Assembly (NCBI GenBank): GCA_021802165.1
Contig: JAKAAU010000039.1
Span: 1-9,770, forward strand
Length of the DNA: 9,770 nucleotides
Direction: 5' to 3'
DNA from: Thermoplasmata archaeon
GTDB lineage: Archaea > Thermoplasmatota > Thermoplasmata > Thermoplasmatales > Thermoplasmataceae
Shown here: piece by piece, positions 6,209 through 9,770 of the stretch
Numbering within the stretch: position 1 is the first letter of the stretch
Layout: each line of letters begins with the position of its first letter
Translations under genes and position numbers: made by a program
The notes under the pieces: generated by a model
The model's input: the letters and a program-made list of their open reading frames with translations, nothing else
Told to the model about the DNA's origin: nothing
The model's database searches: none

Positions 6209-7910
6209 GTATTTTATAAGGTTGATAAAAGAGGTTCTTTCCTACAAGCGAAATTCAAGCATAATAGTTTCCTCAATACTTGTATCCTCTATAATAGCAA
6301 TGATCGGGCCTTACCTGATCGGAATAGCAACAGATTCAATAATTTCACTGAAATTCAAAATTTTAATAGTACTGGCTGTAACATACCTTGCAATTTACAT
6401 TCTGAACTACTTTGCTGAAAATAGGAGAACAAAGTATATGATGAACACATCTCAGGAAGTTATCAAAAATTTGAGGAACAGGGCATTCAAAAAGCTTCAG
6501 TATGTTCCGCTTAAATATTATTCCGGTAAGAATGCAGGGCAGATAATAAGCAGGATTACCAATGACGCTGAAACACTATCTGATTTTCTTACATTCCAGC
6601 TACCGCAGGTTGTTGCCGGTATAGCAGGAATTATCGCCTCAATAATTATAATGGTATATCTGGACCCGGTTTTGACACTTTATGCGGTTATTATAATACC
6701 CATGCTTCTTACAACAATAATGCTTATGAACAAAAAAATTAAGTTCAATTATTTAAGTGTAAGAAGAAGAATAGCAGAACTTACAGGTAATGTTGGCGAA
6801 TCCATAAATGGCATAAAAGCAATAAAAAGTTCAGGAACCGAGGATATATTCAATGATAACTTTGAGACCGTCAATTCCAATAACTATGATGCAAACGTTA
6901 AGGCGGTGAGATTAACCTCTATTTTCTCAAGTATAGTTCAGATCATTGAGGGGCTTGGTATAATGGTAGTTCTTTATGAAGGCGGTACTGAAGTTTTCGG
7001 AAAAATAATAAGCATAGGAATACTGGTTTCATTCATAGTATACGTACAGAGCTTTTTCAACCCCATAGTCCAGCTTTCCCAGTTCTATAATTCATACCAA
7101 TCTTCGTCAATTGCTATCGAAAGAATATATAAAATAATAGATGAAGATGTTGATTATAATACCGGCGGAAACAAAATACCTGCTTTTAACCATGAAATTT
7201 CATTTGAAAACGTTTCATTTGCATACGATAGTGAGAAAATAATCAACAATATTTCCATGGACTTTAAGAAAGGTCAGAAAGTCGCAATAATCGGAAAAAC
7301 TGGCGCTGGAAAAACAACACTATCAGGGCTTATCCTGAACTTTTATAAGCCGACTTTCGGACATATTTTCATGGACGGAACGGATATAAACGATTTCAAT
7401 ACACTGGAATACAGGAAACTCTTCGGAGTAATTTTACAGGAACCTTTCCTTTTCGAGGGAACTATAATGGAAAATGTACGTTTTGCCGATTCTTCTATCT
7501 CTGAAGACACTGTGGCTGGGAAAATAGATGAGCTCGGACTGACCAGTATTCTGGGACCACTGGGATTAGATGCCGAGGTAGGAGAAAGAGGAACAAACCT
7601 TTCTGAAGGACAGAGGCAGGCAGTTTCAATACTCCGTGCCGCTGTGAATAATCCACAGATTATTATAATGGATGAGGCAACATCTCAGCTTGATTTGAAA
7701 AACGAGGGCATAATTCAGAGTGCCATTTTTAAATTCATGGAAGGCAAAACAATAATAATCATAGCACACCATCTGGAAACAATAGTGAATTCAGATTATA
7801 TTTATTATATTGATCACGGAAGCATACTGGAAGAAGGCACACCAGAATGTTTAATGAACCGCGGTACCAGATTCTATGATTTATACCTGAAAAATAAACT
7901 TTTAATATAA
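6201..7910 (+). CDS. ABC exporter subunit 2 (membrane domain plus ATPase, catalytic-Glu subunit)
   Basis: This is the second half-transporter, 569 residues from the start chosen here. Six hydrophobic segments lie near residues 21-43, 53-72, 134-154, 156-176, 243-263 and 267-289. ATPase motifs are Walker A GKTGAGKTT (365-373), Q-loop Q413, signature LSEGQ (467-471), Walker B D491 with catalytic E492, and switch H523. The signature has Glu instead of the first Gly after Ser, complementing the altered Walker B of the upstream gene. I chose TTG at 6201: it follows GGTGAT (6191-6196) four bases away, the product then begins MNKYFIRLIKE, parallel to MNRYSIIFRN of subunit 1, and the overlap with the upstream gene is only eight bases. 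ATG at 6153 or GTG at 6192 remain possible and would add 16 or 3 residues, but ATG would overlap subunit 1 by 56 bases. The two genes form one operon. Confidence 0.88.
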   Translation: MNKYFIRLIKEVLSYKRNSSIIVSSILVSSIIAMIGPYLIGIATDSIISLKFKILIVLAVTYLAIYILNYFAENRRTKYMMNTSQEVIKNLRNRAFKKLQYVPLKYYSGKNAGQIISRITNDAETLSDFLTFQLPQVVAGIAGIIASIIIMVYLDPVLTLYAVIIIPMLLTTIMLMNKKIKFNYLSVRRRIAELTGNVGESINGIKAIKSSGTEDIFNDNFETVNSNNYDANVKAVRLTSIFSSIVQIIEGLGIMVVLYEGGTEVFGKIISIGILVSFIVYVQSFFNPIVQLSQFYNSYQSSSIAIERIYKIIDEDVDYNTGGNKIPAFNHEISFENVSFAYDSEKIINNISMDFKKGQKVAIIGKTGAGKTTLSGLILNFYKPTFGHIFMDGTDINDFNTLEYRKLFGVILQEPFLFEGTIMENVRFADSSISEDTVAGKIDELGLTSILGPLGLDAEVGERGTNLSEGQRQAVSILRAAVNNPQIIIMDEATSQLDLKNEGIIQSAIFKFMEGKTIIIIAHHLETIVNSDYIYYIDHGSILEEGTPECLMNRGTRFYDLYLKNKLLI

Positions 7911-7911
7911 A

Positions 7912-8289
7912 TCATCTACCACTATCTTTATCCGGTGACGGAATTTTAGAAAGTTTTCCTCTTACTTTATCCGGGTCATACCTTATATTAAGTTCTGACA
8001 TTTTCTCTCTGTACGCATCTTCAAGGCTAAAGTTTAAATGATCAGCAATTGCAAGACAGGAGAAGAATATATCAGAGACCTCATTTTTTATCATTGTTAG
8101 AGATTTTTTATCATTTCCATTTATTATATTTTTCTCAAAATCCAGGTCTCTCCATAGAAATATTTCCATTAATTCATTGGATTCAATTGAGCAGTTCATT
8201 GCTAAATCTTTCAATGTATGAAACTTCCTCCAGTCTCTTTTATCAATAAACTCTCTTGCAATTTCCTGAAGCTCTATCAAATCCGACAT
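7912..8289 (-). CDS. MazG-like nucleotide pyrophosphohydrolase, dCTPase (RS21-C6) type
   Basis: This 125-residue all-alpha NTP pyrophosphohydrolase would cut a nucleoside triphosphate to the monophosphate and pyrophosphate, cleaning the nucleotide pool. The segment from about residue 12 (REFIDKRDWRKFHTLKDLA) matches the dCTPase/RS21-C6 signature of ERDW-x-x-FH-x-x-KNLA. The metal-binding ExxE-ExxD pattern is intact: E36, E39 and E42 in ESNELMEIFLW, then E70 and D73 in NEVSDIFFSCLAIADHL. The C-terminal EKMSELNIRYDPDKVRG is the usual K-x-x-x-N-x-x-x-YP-like end, with Asp after Tyr. Substrate preference (dCTP or modified dCTP) is inferred from the subfamily. The gene converges on the ABC operon with one base between stop codons. 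A TATA-like box about 26 bases before its ATG suggests leaderless expression. Confidence 0.8.
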   Translation of the reverse strand: MSDLIELQEIAREFIDKRDWRKFHTLKDLAMNCSIESNELMEIFLWRDLDFEKNIINGNDKKSLTMIKNEVSDIFFSCLAIADHLNFSLEDAYREKMSELNIRYDPDKVRGKLSKIPSPDKDSGR

Positions 8290-8310
8290 AATTTTAAATG
8301 ATATTGTATA

Positions 8311-8320
8311 ATATATATTT
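8311..8320 (-). promoter_or_regulatory. TATA-like box for the nucleotide pyrophosphohydrolase gene
   Basis: The minus-strand sequence AAATATATAT is centred about 26 bases before the ATG at 8289. Position and composition fit an archaeal TBP site with a start of transcription at the start codon, but the whole region is AT-rich, so chance matches are easy. Confidence 0.45.
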
Positions 8321-8463
8321 ATGTCAGAAATAGTAAAATTACATTGATGAATAGTACAATAGTCACTACCAGAGTGAAATGATATATAAATGTTTTATAT
8401 TTATCTTATGTAATATTAATATTATTAACCTGTTACCATGTTTATGCATTAATCCAAGATTGA

Positions 8464-8616
8464 AATACTGAAGTTTACCTGGATAGTCATGTAATATACA
8501 ATACAACAGACAGCCTAATAAAATTCAGCTATAATACAAACGCACTTCCTGATGGGACTTATAATATAACAGTTAAAACAATGCAAGCTGACGGGTTACT
8601 ATCGTATAGTGTATAA
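8464..8616 (+). pseudogene. Remnant of an Ig-like surface-protein domain
   Basis: The plus-strand frame from 8464 to the TAA at 8614-8616 encodes 50 residues starting NTEVYLDSHVIYN and containing SYNTNALPDGTYNITVKT, then ADGLLSYSV. This matches the strand pattern of bacterial/archaeal Ig-like (Big-type) repeats: a V-x-Y-x-DG-like strand, a Leu-x-DG-Thr-Tyr-x-Ile-Thr-Val strand, and a D-x-x-G turn. There is no start codon, and TGA at 8461-8463 closes the frame upstream. The same frame before that stop reads a hydrophobic stretch (8383-8460) that might be part of a signal or membrane segment, though AT-rich DNA gives this by chance. I read it as the broken C-terminal end of a secreted or cell-surface protein gene, perhaps damaged by insertion of the adjacent element. 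Seen: the pattern. Inferred: its origin. Confidence 0.45.
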
Positions 8617-8632
8617 TTTAGATAACTATTTC

Positions 8633-8640
8633 TATAATTA
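8633..8640 (+). promoter_or_regulatory. TATA-like box for tnpA
   Basis: TATAATTA is centred about 24 bases before the ATG at 8660, supporting leaderless translation from that codon rather than from the ATG at 8648. An alternative TATAATTTA at 8612-8620 is about 32 bases before 8648. No ribosome binding site precedes either ATG. Confidence 0.35.
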
Positions 8641-8659
8641 ATATATTATGGTATTAACT

Positions 8660-9256
8660 ATGAAGGCAAATGAGGTATTAAACCTATTAAGAATTTCAAG
8701 AAAAACACTTCATGTTTATGCTTCAACAGGGAAGATAAGATTTACAGTTATGCCAAACGGTTATTATGACTATAGCAATGAAGACGTTTATAAATTATTG
8801 AACAGGGATGTCAAAAGAAAAACATTTATCTATGCAAGGGTATCAACAATAAAACAGAAGAATGATTTAAATAATCAGATAGAGCAGTTGAAGCAGTGGT
8901 GCTTTATGAATGGATATACAATAAATGCCATTTATTCGGATATAGCATCAGGGATATCTTTCGAGAAAAGAAAAGGATTCTTTGAGATGCTTGATGAAAT
9001 TATAAACTATAAAGTAGAAAAGGTAATAATAACATACAGGGACAGATTGAGCAGAGTAGGATTTGATTTATTTAAAAATCTCTTTGAAAAGTTTGGCACT
9101 GAAATAGTTGTTATATCTGAAGTAGGAAACCAGAAGCTGGATTCAGAGGAAATATTTGAGGATATAATTTCAATGCTTCATTGTTATTCAATGAAAATGT
9201 ATTCAAAGAGGAAGAATAATTCTATGGAGATTGGCTATGAAGATAATCAGAACTGA
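8660..9256 (+). CDS. tnpA: IS607-family serine recombinase transposase TnpA
   Basis: This is a 198-residue serine recombinase of the IS607 type, close to full length for the family. It cuts and joins DNA through a 5'-phosphoserine intermediate to move the element as a circle. Residues 1-45 form a MerR-like helix-turn-helix (KANEVLNLLRISRKTLHVYA, then GKIRF). The catalytic domain follows: YARVST puts the nucleophile at S62 and the conserved Arg at R60, DLNNQ (69-73) is typical, and YRDRLSR (126-132) carries the active-site arginines. The order of DNA-binding domain before catalytic domain separates IS607 from resolvases, where it is reversed. I chose ATG at 8660 because family members commonly begin MK-x-x-EV-x-x-LL; ATG at 8648 would add four residues. 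The 3' end overlaps tnpB by 20 bases. Confidence 0.88.
   Translation: MKANEVLNLLRISRKTLHVYASTGKIRFTVMPNGYYDYSNEDVYKLLNRDVKRKTFIYARVSTIKQKNDLNNQIEQLKQWCFMNGYTINAIYSDIASGISFEKRKGFFEMLDEIINYKVEKVIITYRDRLSRVGFDLFKNLFEKFGTEIVVISEVGNQKLDSEEIFEDIISMLHCYSMKMYSKRKNNSMEIGYEDNQN
9226..9229 (+). promoter_or_regulatory. Shine-Dalgarno for tnpB inside tnpA
   Basis: GGAG lies inside the last codons of tnpA, seven bases before the ATG at 9237. Good spacing, plus the start inside tnpA, suggests tnpB is translated from the tnpA message by internal initiation. Confidence 0.55.
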
Positions 9257-9770
9257 ACAGATTTTTATCCGTGGTAATGGTGCGATATCCAGTATGTGCC
9301 ATATATCAAAGAACCTATTCAACCAGACAAATTATATCCTTAGAAACCAGTTCTTTAACCATAATAGAATGTCCTCTTACAAAACTCTTGCAAAACAATT
9401 TGCAGAACCATCAGCTCTGGAGGAAAACAACAATTTCCAGAAACTGCCAGCACAGACAGCACAGTGGACTATCAAAAAGGTAAAGCAGTCATGGACTTCA
9501 TTCTTTGGAGCTCTGAGATCGTATAAGAAGAATCCAGAGCTATTCAATGGAGTTCCTAAACCGCCCAAGTATAAGCATAAGAATGGGGAATTTATGTTGA
9601 TTTTTACAAACCAGCAGTGCCATATAGAGAATGGGATTCTTAAATTCCCCAAAATAATGGATTTGGAGGTGGAAACAAGGTTAGATGATATAGATTTGAG
9701 AGAAGTAAGAATAATACCATCAGGAGTCGGCTATAATGTGGAGATAGTATATGCTAAAGAGATATCAGAC
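9237..9770 (+). CDS. tnpB: TnpB, RNA-guided nuclease family protein (N-terminal part; runs off the window)
   Basis: The frame is open from ATG 9237 to the window end, giving 178 residues. The N-terminal region has the TnpB pattern: CHISKNLFNQTNYILRNQFF (about 21-40), LPAQTAQWTIKKVKQSWTSF (about 73-92), PKPPKYKHKNGEFMLIFTNQ (about 107-126), a GILKFPK turn, and VRIIPSGVGYNVEIVYAKE (about 157-175). These correspond to the wedge and recognition regions. The RuvC nuclease residues and the zinc finger lie downstream of the window, so catalytic integrity cannot be judged. In studied relatives TnpB uses an RNA from the element's right end to cut matching DNA and so keeps the element in the population. 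Its start overlaps tnpA by 20 bases with a good ribosome binding site. Shorter ORFs inside this stretch in other frames are shadows. Confidence 0.88.
   Translation, partial: MKIIRTEQIFIRGNGAISSMCHISKNLFNQTNYILRNQFFNHNRMSSYKTLAKQFAEPSALEENNNFQKLPAQTAQWTIKKVKQSWTSFFGALRSYKKNPELFNGVPKPPKYKHKNGEFMLIFTNQQCHIENGILKFPKIMDLEVETRLDDIDLREVRIIPSGVGYNVEIVYAKEISD

Larger units (their letters stand above)
8290..8659. other. AT-rich spacer between the pyrophosphohydrolase gene and the IS607 recombinase
   Basis: This 370-base stretch has no intact gene. From left to right it holds the pyrophosphohydrolase promoter (around 8311-8320), a plus-strand TATATAAA at 8383-8390 with no ORF behind it, a short hydrophobic in-frame stretch (8383-8460) ended by TGA, and a decayed Ig-like domain (8464-8616). 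TATA-like motifs just before tnpA (8612-8620 and 8633-8640) close it. The left end of the IS607 element must lie somewhere here. This family lacks terminal inverted repeats and target duplications, so I cannot place it. Confidence 0.6.
8660..9770 (+). mobile_element. IS607-family insertion sequence (right end outside window)
   Basis: The paired serine recombinase tnpA and overlapping tnpB define an IS607-type element on the plus strand. The span given covers the coding part only. The left end lies in 8290-8659, and the right end, where a guide RNA scaffold would be expected, is beyond the window. IS607 elements usually have no inverted repeats and make no target duplication, so boundaries need comparison with an empty site. 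tnpA shows no stop or frameshift and tnpB is open throughout the visible part, so the element could be active. Confidence 0.8.

Noticed and set aside
8049..8249. A 66-codon plus-strand ORF
   Set aside because: It is antisense to the metal-binding core of the pyrophosphohydrolase gene and has no identifiable features.
8381..8427. AT-only inverted repeats such as ATAAAT/ATTTAT and a TAATATTA palindrome
   Set aside because: Stems of A and T alone are expected by chance in this AT-rich spacer and have no G-C anchor, so I do not call them IS ends or terminators.
9377..9652. A 91-codon minus-strand ORF and a plus-strand ORF at 9271-9483
   Set aside because: Both sit inside the open tnpB frame, which carries family motifs throughout. 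They are shadows.
1..9770. CRISPR array, tRNA, rRNA, toxin-antitoxin pair or defence island
   Set aside because: Reading both strands, I saw no regularly spaced repeats, no cloverleaf-like conserved tRNA sequences and no paired small toxin genes. tnpB is the only nuclease-related gene.

Overview
The window looks like a compact archaeal chromosome segment, most likely from the order Thermoplasmatales (a Ferroplasma, Acidiplasma or Picrophilus-like acidophile). The archaeal assignment rests on an iron-sulfur primase large subunit (PriL), SRP19 and ribosomal protein S8e, and on TATA-like boxes about 24-28 bases before start codons with little or no leader. The order-level assignment is inferred from the gene set, the AT-rich composition and the style of the proteins. 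No database search supports it.

Layout. Positions 1-300 hold the 3' end of a HAD phosphatase resembling archaeal phosphoglycolate phosphatase. It meets dihydroorotase (pyrC, minus strand, 292-1530) tail to tail with overlapping stop codons. A 78-base divergent promoter region follows, then a plus-strand pair: an M24 Xaa-Pro peptidase (1609-2682) and priL (2684-3697), one base apart. On the minus strand, S8e and SRP19 (4336 down to 3708) overlap by ATGA. After an AT-rich 159-base spacer comes a two-gene operon for a heterodimeric ABC exporter (4496-7910). A minus-strand dCTPase/MazG-type nucleotide pyrophosphohydrolase (7912-8289) converges on it with one base between the stops.

From 8290 to the end the character changes. 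About 370 bases of AT-rich, mostly non-coding DNA contain a decayed fragment of an Ig-like surface-protein domain. An IS607-family element follows: a serine recombinase, tnpA, overlapping tnpB, which runs off the window.

How the genes work together. Most of the window is housekeeping: pyrimidine synthesis, dipeptide turnover, DNA priming, ribosome assembly and protein targeting, and nucleotide-pool cleaning. The two ABC subunits are clearly partners. One has Asp in place of the catalytic Glu, and the other has an altered signature motif, so together they make one consensus and one degenerate ATP site. I found no CRISPR array, tRNA, rRNA or evident new defence system. The points most worth a second look are the asymmetric exporter, the TTG start of its second gene, the surface-protein relic beside the insertion sequence, and the tnpA-tnpB junction.
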